A DNA stretch of 64,000 bases, taken from NCBI GenBank assembly GCA_964019695.1, contig OZ026514.1, positions 104,442,345-104,506,344 on the forward strand, written 5' to 3'. Numbering within the stretch: position 1 is the first letter of the stretch; every line of letters begins with the position of its first letter. This DNA is from Loripinus fragilis. Taxonomy: Eukaryota; Mollusca; Bivalvia; Lucinida; Lucinidae. Under the pieces are notes generated by a model. That model was not told where the DNA came from. It did no database searches and saw only the letters and a program-made list of their open reading frames with translations. The position numbers and the translations under genes were made by a program. Shown piece after piece: positions 55,601 to 64,000 of this stretch.

Positions 55601-55807
55601 ATCAACTGAACTCATTAGTTCTCTTGTCATGGATCAGACTTCATATATGAGTCACTTACCACTCAAAACCAACAAAATGGTTTGAGTGTTGTTTTTGGAG
55701 TAATCTCTGTGATAGCCTCAAGCTTTTTTTTCATGTGGACAACGAAGACACTTTACAAACTGGTTAGATCAGATTTTTCATCCAGTGTCTCATATGTACA
55801 TTGTTTA

Positions 55808-56533
55808 ATTGAGCCAGTGCATGAGATTTCCAACAATGCGGCATTTTGACATGTGTATGCTCGGACGAGCCTGTGCAGCCTCCTGTTAAAGGGGACGGCA
55901 ACTCTGATGATTACTACAATTTATTTGAAAGATCTTAATAAACCATGAATTTTGATACCAGTTTCATCTAAATCGGTTGAAAAATGTGAAAGTTGTGGGC
56001 GTTTGAATATTTTCAAATGGACTGTAATGGAAGCGGCCATATTGTAGGCTTAGTGACGTCACTCAGCCTAATTAAATATGCGTAATCAAAATAAAAGACA
56101 AACCAATGGATTATTTGCATTAATCTTAAATGTAACACTTTTCTTATGTATAAAGCTGAGTATCTGCTGAAACACAGATGATGTGATAGTAGTGATGACT
56201 AAAAATTAAGCAGTTGAAACAATTCTGAAAACTAATTAAATATTCAAAATGGCGGCTAAATGTTGGCCATATTGAATTCTTCAAATGCCCATAACTTGCT
56301 CATTTTTCAACCGATTTTGATGATACTTGTATCAAAATTCATGGTTTATAGAGCTCTTTCTGATAAAACATACTTATCGTTGAGGTTGCTGTCCCCTTTA
56401 AGCTTAGAAGCTCCAAATGGTGTTCAGTCAGTAGCTTAACAATCATGAAATACTCAAGCGACTAGCAAAGGCTCTGATCAGACTGCGCGTATGCCATACC
56501 AAATTGTTGGAAATCTCATGCCACGGCTCAATT
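55808..56533. mobile_element. CATGAGATTTCCAACAAT element, split by a TTAA element
   Basis: Left ATTGAGCCAGTGCATGAGAT, right TCTCATGCCACGGCTCAATT. The family sequence is interrupted at 55886-56401. Confidence 0.78.
55890..56397. mobile_element. 508-bp piggyBac-type MITE with TTAA duplication
   Basis: TIRs AGGGGACGGCAAC and GTTGCTGTCCCCT, with TTAA on both sides (55886-55889, 56398-56401). Arms continue as inverted matches (AAACCATGAATTTTGATACC against GTATCAAAATTCATGGTTTA). The related sequence near 38924 reads CCTCCTTTTAAG and shows the site without an insertion. Confidence 0.88.
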
Positions 56534-56651
56534 ATTGAATCTCTTTAACACTTTTCATGCTAAATATTTTTATGTACTACACTCCTCCCCATTTTTATCT
56601 TGTTAGCCTACAGCATTCCAGTTGTAAGCATGTTTTTTCAAGCAGAGTGGG

Positions 56652-56716
56652 AAACATTGTGGATCTTGATCAGATGGCTTTGTTGAAAGCCATCTGATCT
56701 GGATCTACAGTGTTTT
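56652..56716. repeat. GATCAG palindrome copy, core ATGGCTTT
   Basis: GAAACATTGTGGATCTTGAT, CAGATGGCTTTGTTGAAAGC, CATCTGATCTGGATCTACAG, TGTTTTC. Confidence 0.8.
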
Positions 56717-56875
56717 CAAGAAAGAGTAGATTCTGGTTAAGTGGGACAATGGTTAAAAATATATCGTTTACAGTAAGTGGATGAAGATTCATCTTATTTT
56801 GTACCAGGAAACAAAAAAAATGTATTTTAACTAATTCTACCTAATACGGTATGTGCAGTGTGCAATTTTCTTTTT

Positions 56876-56938
56876 AAAACATTGTAGATCTAGATCAGCT
56901 GGCTTCTGATGACACTGATCAGGATCCGCCTTGTTTTT
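56876..56938. repeat. GATCAG palindrome copy, core CTGGCTTC, decayed
   Basis: AAACATTGTAGATCTAGATC, AGCTGGCTTCTGATGACACT and GATCAGGATCCGCCTTG. One half of the inner stem has been lost. Confidence 0.65.
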
Positions 56939-57069
56939 CCATATTAATAATGAATTATACCATTGTTTGTCTCATATACTAGAGGAAACAGCTCATAAAG
57001 CACTCCATCAATGTACACGTATGAGAGCATGTGTGCATGCTTATTAGCTTGAATGTGGCAGTTTGTTTA

Positions 57070-57275
57070 ACTCTCTGCCTTCTGGGTAATTTTCATGCTT
57101 TTTTGTTGTCTGCTGAATATTTTCAAAATCAAGATTTTCAAAAAATTCTTTCAGGAATAGCATTAGAGTGTCAAGCAGTTTAGGTCCAGATCAGGCCCAA
57201 CATTTTGTCAGGCCTGATCTGGTTACAAACTGTTTGCAAAGATTATCAGCAGATGACACTGGTAGACAAAGAGTT
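57070..57275. mobile_element. Larger MITE with GATCAG palindrome (core GCCCAAC)
   Basis: TAACTCTCTGCCTTCTGGGT at the left and GGTAGACAAAGAGTTAACTG at the right form inverted ends. The palindrome (57171-57239) has GGTCCAGATCAGGCCCAACA, TTTTGTCAGGCCTGATCTGG. This is the best-bounded copy of the large form. Confidence 0.78.
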
Positions 57276-57517
57276 AACTGAGTACAATTATGATACCATG
57301 GATCTTACATGAGTGGCCATGTAATGTGAAATTTATGAAAAAAAATCACATTAAATGATTCTTTTTATGGTGTGACCATTTTAAAATGTGATTTTATTGC
57401 ATAGAAGATGAAGATTTGATGTTTTCAGTAGAAAACTTGACATTGTCATGAAGGACATCAGAATTTAAATCAACAGTAAACAAGTCATTGCATTTTAGTG
57501 TCTTCTGATTTTTTAGC

Positions 57518-57660
57518 TCACCTGAGCCATAGGCTCAAGGTAAGCTATAATGTGATCATTGGATGTGCGTCCTTTGTCATCAACAATTGCTTCAAAGGAC
57601 ATCTCCTCCTAAACTGCTTCAAACTTGACAAGAATGATCCTTATTTGGTCCCCTTATTTG
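57518..57660 (+). repeat. CACCTGAG/ATTGCTTCAAAGGACATC dispersed repeat
   Basis: CTCACCTGAGCCATAGGCTC, AAGGTAAGCTATAATGTGAT and CAACAATTGCTTCAAAGGAC; same family as 47936 and 48935. Confidence 0.6.
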
Positions 57661-57753
57661 ACCTTCCATCAAAATGGCAATGAGGGCCAATGTACCTGCC
57701 ATACTACTTATCATGATCAGTCTTCCATTTGAACCATGGCCCACTTGGCCCTC

Positions 57754-58080
57754 TTTGTTTGTTTGTTTTGTTGTTTTCGTCCCAAGTCAACAGCTATGGT
57801 CATGGCGGGACGGTCAGTTCACCTAAACACACTTTTTTTCCTGGGCAAGCTTGAACAAGCAGTTAACCAGTAATTTGTGCACATACTTTTGCTTGTAACT
57901 GACAATAACCCTTCTTGAATGATTCAGCGGAAGGGAGGAGAATGACCGTAGAAATTATTTCATGATCAATTTCCACGAAAGTATGGGACCGGGCCGGGAT
58001 CGAACTCGCGACCCCTGGATCTGCAGTCAGACACGCATCAGTTGCCAGACACGTTACCAACTGTGCTACGCGGCCTGGTA
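57754..58080 (-). mobile_element. tRNA-derived SINE family 2, full copy with exact target duplication
   Basis: On the minus strand the head is GGCCGCGTAGCACAGTTGGT ... GGGGTCGCGAGTTCGATCCC, a tRNA-like A/B box arrangement. A body of about 250 bp with TACGGTCATTCTCCTCCC and a CAAAACAAAC-type tail follow. Flanks ACTTGGCCCTC (57743-57753 and 58081-58091) are an exact 11-bp duplication. Confidence 0.9.
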
Positions 58081-58108
58081 ACTTGGCCCTCTGGCTCAAA
58101 ATTCTATA

Positions 58109-58315
58109 CAATGCAGTCCCTTTATAATGCTGTTTGGGGTGCATTGGAATTGACTTCGTTGACAGTGAATCATGTTATAAAGTGACACCTTCTATTACAA
58201 AGGAATTATAGGAGAATGACCATTTCATGGTCATTTTCTCATAATTCATTTGTTCATATTTGTAGCTTAAAGCCCTGTTATAAGAATTAAGGTGTGTTAT
58301 AAAGGGACTGCACTG
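58109..58315. mobile_element. Tc1/mariner-type MITE
   Basis: CAATGCAGTCCCTTTATAAT to GTTATAAAGGGACTGCACTG, flanked by TA; 207 bp. The inner hairpin GAATGACCATTTCATGGTCATTTTC is at 58214-58238. Confidence 0.75.
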
Positions 58316-58854
58316 TACCATCTTTTGATTACCTTGAAATCAGAAGCTCATATTTAGCAAACAGGGATAGAAAGTAATCTGTGTACCCTTAAAAGAGCAA
58401 GTGTGCTTATAAGGTTGAAAATGGTAAATCAGTCCTGTCTAGTTCAGCAATAAGATAAGTGGGCATTGGTGGATGAAAACCTGTCCTTGTGGTTTATGAC
58501 CAAGTAATTAAGAATCCAGGCTGCTCAGCTATTGAGACAAGCAAGGGGAGCAATTACACTTCCCAGAAAATGAATAACAATGGCGCTGGTCAGACTGCCC
58601 AGGTGCGCAGACTGGTCTGCACCTTTGTTGGTCACGTACAAGCAAAATCAGGTTTTCTCATGATGAGGCCCATGTTATCTCTTTTAAATCTGTCCTAAAA
58701 ACAGGAATAGCAATGTCTGAGAAAGTATTGCAAAGTCATTACAGAATTAACCCTATTAATCATGATGGATATTTCTTTGTACTACACTCCTCCCCAATAT
58801 TTATCCAATTATCTTGCTTTCTCCAGTATAAAGCATGAACTTACAAGTAGAGTG

Positions 58855-58920
58855 GAAAACAGTGTGGATCCAGATCAGCTGGCTTCTAAGAAGCCAACTG
58901 ATCTGGATCTACACTATTTT
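58855..58920. repeat. GATCAG palindrome copy, core CTGGCTTC
   Basis: GAAAACAGTGTGGATCCAGA, TCAGCTGGCTTCTAAGAAGC, CAACTGATCTGGATCTACAC, TATTTT. Confidence 0.82.
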
Positions 58921-59332
58921 TAAAACAGGAAGTGTCCGGGTTTTGGGAAAGTTTACGCCTATATTGGCCATTTTTGTTTTACACCTATGGAACAGGTCTG
59001 GTACGAGCTTAATTTTTTTGGTGCAAAAAATTGCACACAAGGTGCTAAGATTAATGTACAATTCTAACAAAAGGTGCTAAGATTAATGTTCTATTCTAAC
59101 AATGTCATGAATAGACCTGACTATGTTGTGTGAGAATAACGAAGTCACAGACCAGACTGGGCATCATAATTATACAGTGCAGTCTGATCATCAACCTTGC
59201 TATTTGCATTCTTGGAGGTACAATAGATATACATGCCACCTCAAAATTTCTTAGATTCTAGCTAGTCTCTGTAGCTGAGTAGGGAGGTGTAAACATTACC
59301 TGTTAGTAATCACATGAGAAGACCTCACTCCG

Positions 59333-59565
59333 AGGTTATAAAACTTTTTTTCATGCTCAACTCAACTGAGCATGAAACTTCAACTGCTCATGAAATCTAA
59401 AATACTGAAAAATAAAGATTTTTCTTGCTTTCAACCTTTCTCATGTTGTATTAATCATGCTAATAAATGTTAAAATGCCTGCCCAACAATTGTTGGAATT
59501 TTAACATATATGAGCATGATAGATTTCATGCTAAGTTGAGGTGAGCATGAAAAAGTTTTATAACC
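59333..59565. mobile_element. TIR element GGTTATAAAACTTTTT
   Basis: Left GGTTATAAAACTTTTTTTCA and TGCTCA; right TGAGCATGAAAAAGTTTTAT and AACC. An inner AGTTGAGCATG-type palindrome is near each end, and CCAACAATTGTTGG sits near the middle (59483-59496). It abuts the next SINE. Confidence 0.7.
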
Positions 59566-59566
59566 T

Positions 59567-59763
59567 TCACGAGCTGGCTCAGTGGTAGAGTGCTTGACTC
59601 GAGACCGAGGGGCCGCGGGTTCGAGCCTCACCAGCGTCACTGCCTTGTGGTCCTTGAGCAAGGCACATTTATCCTCGCTTAGTCATGGTTCAACCCAGGA
59701 AGACACATCCCTGTTTAACTGAAAGATTGTTGATTGGACGTAAAGAATCAAATCAAACAAACA
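59567..59763 (+). mobile_element. tRNA-derived SINE family 1, well-preserved head
   Basis: GAGCTGGCTCAGTGGTAGAG, TGCTTGACTCGAGACCGAGG, GGGTTCGAGCCTCACC, then CGCTTAGTCATGGTTCAACC and GTAAAGAATCAAATCAAACA. The A and B boxes look intact. Target duplication not evident. Confidence 0.85.
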
Positions 59764-59862
59764 GACACATATGAGCTTTTATACATGTACCCTATATCGG
59801 ACACTTTAACTTTCCTTTAATACGAAGAAGTCTAATTGAAAACCTGACAAGGCTGAAGAAGT

Positions 59863-59930
59863 AGCAAACAGTGTGGACCCTGATCAGACTGCTCTTTGAG
59901 AGCAGTCTGATCTGGTTTTACACTGTTTGA
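59863..59930. repeat. GATCAG palindrome copy, core CTGCTCT
   Basis: GCAAACAGTGTGGACCCTGA, TCAGACTGCTCTTTGAGAGC, AGTCTGATCTGGTTTTACAC, TGTTTG. Confidence 0.82.
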
Positions 59931-60248
59931 TCTGATATAATTTATGACACGTATATATCTGATTATTCAGGGTATTAATATTAATATTGCAGTACATTAA
60001 TGGACGGTTGGTTCATTGATTTGCTGTAGTTAACTTAAGCAATGTCAAGGTTATTTTGTTCACGATCATTTATGGATGACTTGACAAAATACGTGACTCT
60101 TTTGTTGATAGTTGTTGCGCAATTATGTGTTCTACTTATACCATTAACCTGTTGAAATTTGAAATTAAATGACATTATAAAATATACACAGTATTAACCC
60201 TTGTCCTGATAAAAACAGATCTATCCTTTCTTTGAAAAGAAACTACAC

Positions 60249-60430
60249 TGTAGAAGCCGCAGTGGTGTAGTGGATAAGCACTATGCCTTGTAAACCAGGG
60301 ATCGCAGGCTCATTTCCTGGCTTCTCCATAAAACCACTTTTGGTGAGCCTTTGGATGTTCCCGTCATAAAACCAACACTCAAATCTTAAACCAACCCGGC
60401 GGAACTGATTTATACGCAGGAAAGCCACAA
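60249..60430 (+). mobile_element. Possible tRNA-derived SINE family 3
   Basis: Head GAAGCCGCAGTGGTGTAGTG, GATAAGCACTATGCC and GCAGGCTCATTTCCTGGCTT resemble A and B boxes with mutations. About 100 bp of unrelated body follows. Only one copy is in the window. Confidence 0.5.
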
Positions 60431-60519
60431 AAAAGTTTTTTTTTGTAGATTCAGATCAGCTGATGAAGCCATCTGATCAAGGCATCACCAAACTATATAT
60501 TGACACAGCTACCTGCTAC

Positions 60520-60672
60520 TGTCATCTGCTGATAATCTTAGCAAATGGTTTGGACCCAGATCAGGCTTGATCTGGACCCGAACTGTTTGCCACTGAAATA
60601 TTTTTTAGAAAAAGTTGATTCTGATAAAATTTAGCAGAAAGGATGAAAAATTACCCAGCAGGCAAAGAGTTA
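60520..60672. mobile_element. Larger MITE with minimal GATCAG palindrome
   Basis: CTGTCATCTGCTGATAATCT, then GCAAATGGTTTGGACCCAGA, TCAGGCTTGATCTGGACCCG, AACTGTTTGCC (60541-60591), with the right end ACCCAGCAGGCAAAGAGTTA. The inner stem is almost absent here. Confidence 0.7.
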
Positions 60673-61229
60673 TTTGACAAGGAAATGTTTGGTTGTGTGA
60701 TAAAATTGTCAAGTTTGGGTTTGAACCTTCACTTACATATATACTCCCATGCTTTCTTATGAACAGTAAAGGCTCGGCATTCTGGAGCAGTTAGTTACTG
60801 GTCACCTAATATATTCATATGCTCTTGATCAAATGATAAAGTTTACATGGTACACAATTTTTATGATCCAACTATGTTTTTACTTTAAATAACATAAAAG
60901 TAAATCTACATATTAAAACACATAGAAGAATGGCAAGGTTGTTTTGCCATTCAGTCAAGACTAGAAAGTGGGAAAACCAGAAAGCTGGGGATAGGAGTTT
61001 GCCTTACTCACCATTCAGTTAAGAGCAGAGCGCAGGGGAAGTGAGGTTGCCTAGCATTTATTCGTTCTGGTTGTGTCTGATTACAAATTATGTCAAAATA
61101 GATAACATGGTATTAGACATCTACTATGTATTTTATCATCTAATTGCACCTTTGAGTAATATTCCAATGTTCTAGCCAATTATTGCACAATGCTTAAAGT
61201 GCACTTGCATACTGGTGCAATAAGGCAGT
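60673..61229. other. No recognisable feature
   Basis: Non-coding, with a small repeated GCCATTCAGTCAAGA/CCATTCAGTTAAGAGC motif pair at 60947-61025. Confidence 0.4.
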
Positions 61230-61325
61230 TATTGTATGGTTGTGCGTATGTACGGGGGATAAGCCACTCACTACAGCTTGTGGATTATCCTCTGGTACAT
61301 AGGCACAAACCATACAATAACTTAC
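61230..61325. repeat. Palindromic MITE related in design to the 171-bp element
   Basis: TTATTGTATGGTTGTGCGTA and GATAAGCCACTCACTACAGC pair with GCTTGTGGATTATCCTCTGG and CACAAACCATACAATAA. The layout, including the CCACTC...GTGGATTATC centre, recalls 26889-27059, but the sequence is diverged. Confidence 0.65.
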
Positions 61326-62002
61326 ACTTGTAGCACCTTATTGATTAGTGACTGACATTATCTAAATTTTCATATGTTGAGAACATTGCCTGTAAGATCA
61401 AAGAACTCTTTTCAAGTTATTAGTAGAAAAGACACATTTCTAACAAATATAGATAGTGAATGCTCATCTGCTTTAGGCTAAATCATTTTTGTTCAAGGCC
61501 ATATAAATTCTTGACATTGCTCAAATAGAATCAGACCATAATAGTACCTGAACAACTCATAATTATTATTTGTATGTGTGTCATGTTTTGTAATGCAATA
61601 TAATGTGTGTATTCTAGAGATCACATGATTATTTATTTATAACAAACACGATTATTTATTTATAACAACCAAAACATAAATGGTACATTATTTTCCATAA
61701 ATATTAGGACAGACAGTGTAAGTCCAGATCAGACCATTCTCAAAAGATGGTGAAAATTTTTGCCATTCTGTAACTCTTGATTGGACCTTTTGTATATATA
61801 TATATTATCGGGTTGTGAGATGGACTCTTCCAAATTTTAAGATATACACGTTTATTAAGATTTTGTCAGAATATTTATGGCAAATATATTATGTTAAAAC
61901 TTCACTGTATCCGTGAGGGTTATCTTAATGATTTTTATGTTATTTTCTAAAAATCATTCCATTTAGTTAAACTAGGTTTCAGTCGATGGTACACCACCGC
62001 AA
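61326..62002. other. No recognisable gene
   Basis: AT-rich. A direct duplication of ACGATTATTTATTTATAACA-like sequence is at 61625-61670 and a (TA)n tract near 61795-61806. Confidence 0.45.
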
Positions 62003-63016
62003 ATACCCGCTTTTGAGCTAACCAAAGCATCTGCAAAGTTTGAAGTTGATACGTCCAACTGTTTAGGAGGAAATGCATTTACAAGAAAGTACATTATTTC
62101 ACTTTTGACCTTGACCTTAGGTCAAAGACAAACACGAAACATTGCCCAGTATCCCTCTACATCATATGACCTATGCAACTGCAAAGTTTGAAGCTGCTAT
62201 GTCCAACAGTTTAGGAGGAAATGCATTTACAAGAAATCAAATTATTTGACCTTCACCCCAAGGTCAAGGTCACTCAAAGTGTTGCCCAGTACCCTCGACA
62301 TCATGTGACCTATGCACCAGCAGATTGATGTTGCACATCCCATGGTTAAGGAGAAGATGCATTTACAAGAAAATACATTATTTGACCTTGACCTTGGGTC
62401 ACACTAAATGTTGCCCAGTACCCTAGACATCATGTGACCTATGCACCAGCAAAGTTTGATATTGCTACATACCAGGGTTAAGGAAAAGATGCATTTACAA
62501 GAAAATACATTATTTGACCTTGACCTTAGGGTCAAGGTCACAAGAAATGTTGCCCAGTGCCCTCTACATCATGTGACCTATGCACCTACAGAGTTTGAAA
62601 TTACTACGTCAAAAGGTTTAGGAGGAGAAGCATTTACAAGAAAATTCAATATTTGATTTTTGACCTTGACCTTGGGGTCAAAGTCACACAAAATGTTGCC
62701 CAGTACCCTCTACATCATGTGACCTATTCAGCTACAAAGTTTGAAGTTGCTACGTCTAACCCTTAAGGAGGAGATACATTTGCAAGAAAATATATTATTT
62801 GACCTTGACTTTAGGGTCAAGGTCACACGAAATGTTGCCAAGTACCCTCTACATCATTTGACCTATTCAGCTACAAAGTTTGGAGTCGCTACGTCTAACC
62901 GTTTAGGAGGAGATACATTTACAAGAAGCGTGACGGACGCACAGACGCACGGACGGACAGACGGACTTTGGTACGAAATTAATATACCCTTTTTTCCTAA
63001 AGAAAAAAGCGGGTAT
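62003..63016. mobile_element. Tandem-repeat-bearing TIR element, about 132-bp units
   Basis: Left end ATACCCGCTTTT, right end AAAAAGCGGGTATA. Seven direct units carry AAGTTTGAAGTTGCTACGTC, GTTTAGGAGGAGATGCATTT, ACAAGAAAATACATTATTTG, ACCTTGACCTTAGGGTCAAG and GTTGCCCAGTACCCTCTACA. The right junction has GTGACGGACGCACAGACGCA. The units contain runs of TGACCTTGACC/GGTCAAGGTCA, matching nuclear-receptor half-sites by chance or design. Non-coding; short frames across units are by-products. Confidence 0.82.
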
Positions 63017-63287
63017 AATAAGCGACCTATATTTGTAATATAGGTCACTGGTTAAATGAAATGTCACATTAAAATTTCTTGGTCTGAATAATGTTTTTAG
63101 TCCATTATGCAAAGTCAGTAGAACCTACTGTAATTAATAGTAGATTTTTAAGGACCCTCGTAGATATCGCTTACATACAAAGTAGTGAATACATGTATGC
63201 ACATTGGTCTATATCAAGTGGGGTATTGTAAGTGTTGCATTTGCACTAAAACCGTCCTAATCCTTGTCCTGCTGAGGCGGAATAAAT

Positions 63288-63524
63288 GGGTGAAAGTTTT
63301 CAGGATTACTCCTGAATTCAGGATTTTGAGGCTGACTTTCTATGGAAAGTCAGCCTCAAAATGCTGAATTAGGCAGATTTGAATAGCTTCTCAGACTTAT
63401 TTTCTGTTCATCTTGGGACAATTGACTTTTTATATTGAGATTTGTAATAATTTGTAAGCATACAACAAGTTTTAAGATGTGAATTTCAAAAGTTCAGGAT
63501 TTCGGAAATTTTGAACTTTCACCC
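63288..63524. mobile_element. GGGTGAAAGTT TIR element
   Basis: Ends GGGTGAAAGTTTTCAGGATT and ATTTTGAACTTTCACCC. Internal palindrome GAGGCTGACTTTC/GAAAGTCAGCCTC at 63328-63358. A partial second copy is at 6359-6437. Confidence 0.75.
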
Positions 63525-63945
63525 ATTAGACCTTGGGATGGCTGTAGACCCTGCTCCTCCCCCCCCACCCCATTTGGCCACTATAATTTCCTGATGCTAC
63601 AATATATATGCCACAGAATGAGACATGTTAGTCCTCTGAGAAGTATCGCATTATCATGTAACATCAAAATTACATACGTTACCCTAAAAATTAAATAATA
63701 TGTTGGTGCCAATGCTAAAGTACTCTTAGACATAGTTACATACTTGTTTTCAAGCTTGTATGTGCTAATTTTATTACGGGATGACTTCTAAAAGTGTTTC
63801 ATTTCAACAAAAGTGTGTTACTTACATTACTTAATGTTACATACGTTATATTCGTGAACTATACTTAATAAAATCATTTATTTCTTTTTGAATACTTTCA
63901 TTTAATAAACTTTTAATGCGTATTTTAGATCAAAATACCACGACT
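63525..63945. other. No recognisable feature
   Basis: AT-rich, with several TTACATACGTTA-type motifs near 63670-63850 and a short C run at 63556-63572. Confidence 0.4.
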
Positions 63946-64000
63946 CTACAAATAGTCCCTGATCAGGCTGCTCCTCTAGGAGCAGCCTGATCAAGGCCTA
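63946..64000. repeat. GATCAG palindrome copy at the window edge
   Basis: ACAAATAGTCCCTGATCAGG, CTGCTCCTCTAGGAGCAGCC, TGATCAAGGCC; probably continues past the window. Confidence 0.75.

Noticed and set aside
59567..59640. A functional tRNA gene
   Set aside because: The head is tRNA-like, but it continues into a SINE body shared with other copies, and no clean acceptor stem closes.
12223..64000. CRISPR-like array from regularly repeated palindromes
   Set aside because: Copies are kilobases apart with unrelated flanks, and the genome is eukaryotic. Dispersed MITEs explain them.

Overview
This is a eukaryotic, AT-rich, intron- and repeat-dominated window. The repeat types fit a mollusc, most likely a bivalve: tRNA-derived SINEs, decayed CR1/Jockey-type LINEs, many miniature inverted-repeat elements (MITEs), and mobile elements carrying internal tandem repeats. 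The taxon is my inference from repeat style and gene content; nothing in the window proves it. I see no operons, CRISPR arrays, rRNA genes or functional tRNA genes.

One host gene can be assembled with confidence. It lies on the + strand across about 43 kb and encodes a secreted, two-domain cystatin (papain-family protease inhibitor). Its shared exons are 16323-16367, 27102-27341, 37520-37645, 42711-42794 and 55442-55600. Every junction is in phase 0 with GT/AG borders. Two homologous first exons (12528-12707 and 13867-14043) each supply a start codon, a signal peptide, a Gly-Gly trunk and the N-terminal helix. Each ends in the Gln that completes the QVVSG inhibitory loop with the next exon. 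They therefore look like mutually exclusive promoters or first exons. A third, more distant candidate of the same type is at 6132-6323. The protein is about 276 residues, ending in a Ser/Gly-rich tail and a hydrophobic C-terminus.

Layout: 1-5.4 kb holds two dead LINE reverse-transcriptase fragments, one split by a direct-repeat-flanked element. 5.8-11.1 kb holds MITEs, the third candidate exon and a nested terminal-inverted-repeat (TIR) element of about 4.3 kb. 12.4-16.4 kb holds the first exons and the short VVSG exon. 16.4-20.8 kb is a TTA-flanked MITE that has swallowed a 4-kb foldback palindrome starting 12 bp after an exon. 20.8-42.7 kb is intronic, packed with MITEs, SINEs and tandem-repeat elements around three exons. 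42.8-55.4 kb is the last intron, with a cluster of TTAAAGCG-type MITEs and two related minisatellites (125/250-bp and 45-bp units). 55.6-64 kb is downstream sequence with nested MITEs, SINEs and a 132-bp-unit tandem element.

The most unusual features are the alternative cystatin first exons, the fused exon joining the two cystatin domains, the nested foldback beside a splice donor, and a palindrome family with more than 15 copies in which constant flanks surround several different self-complementary cores.
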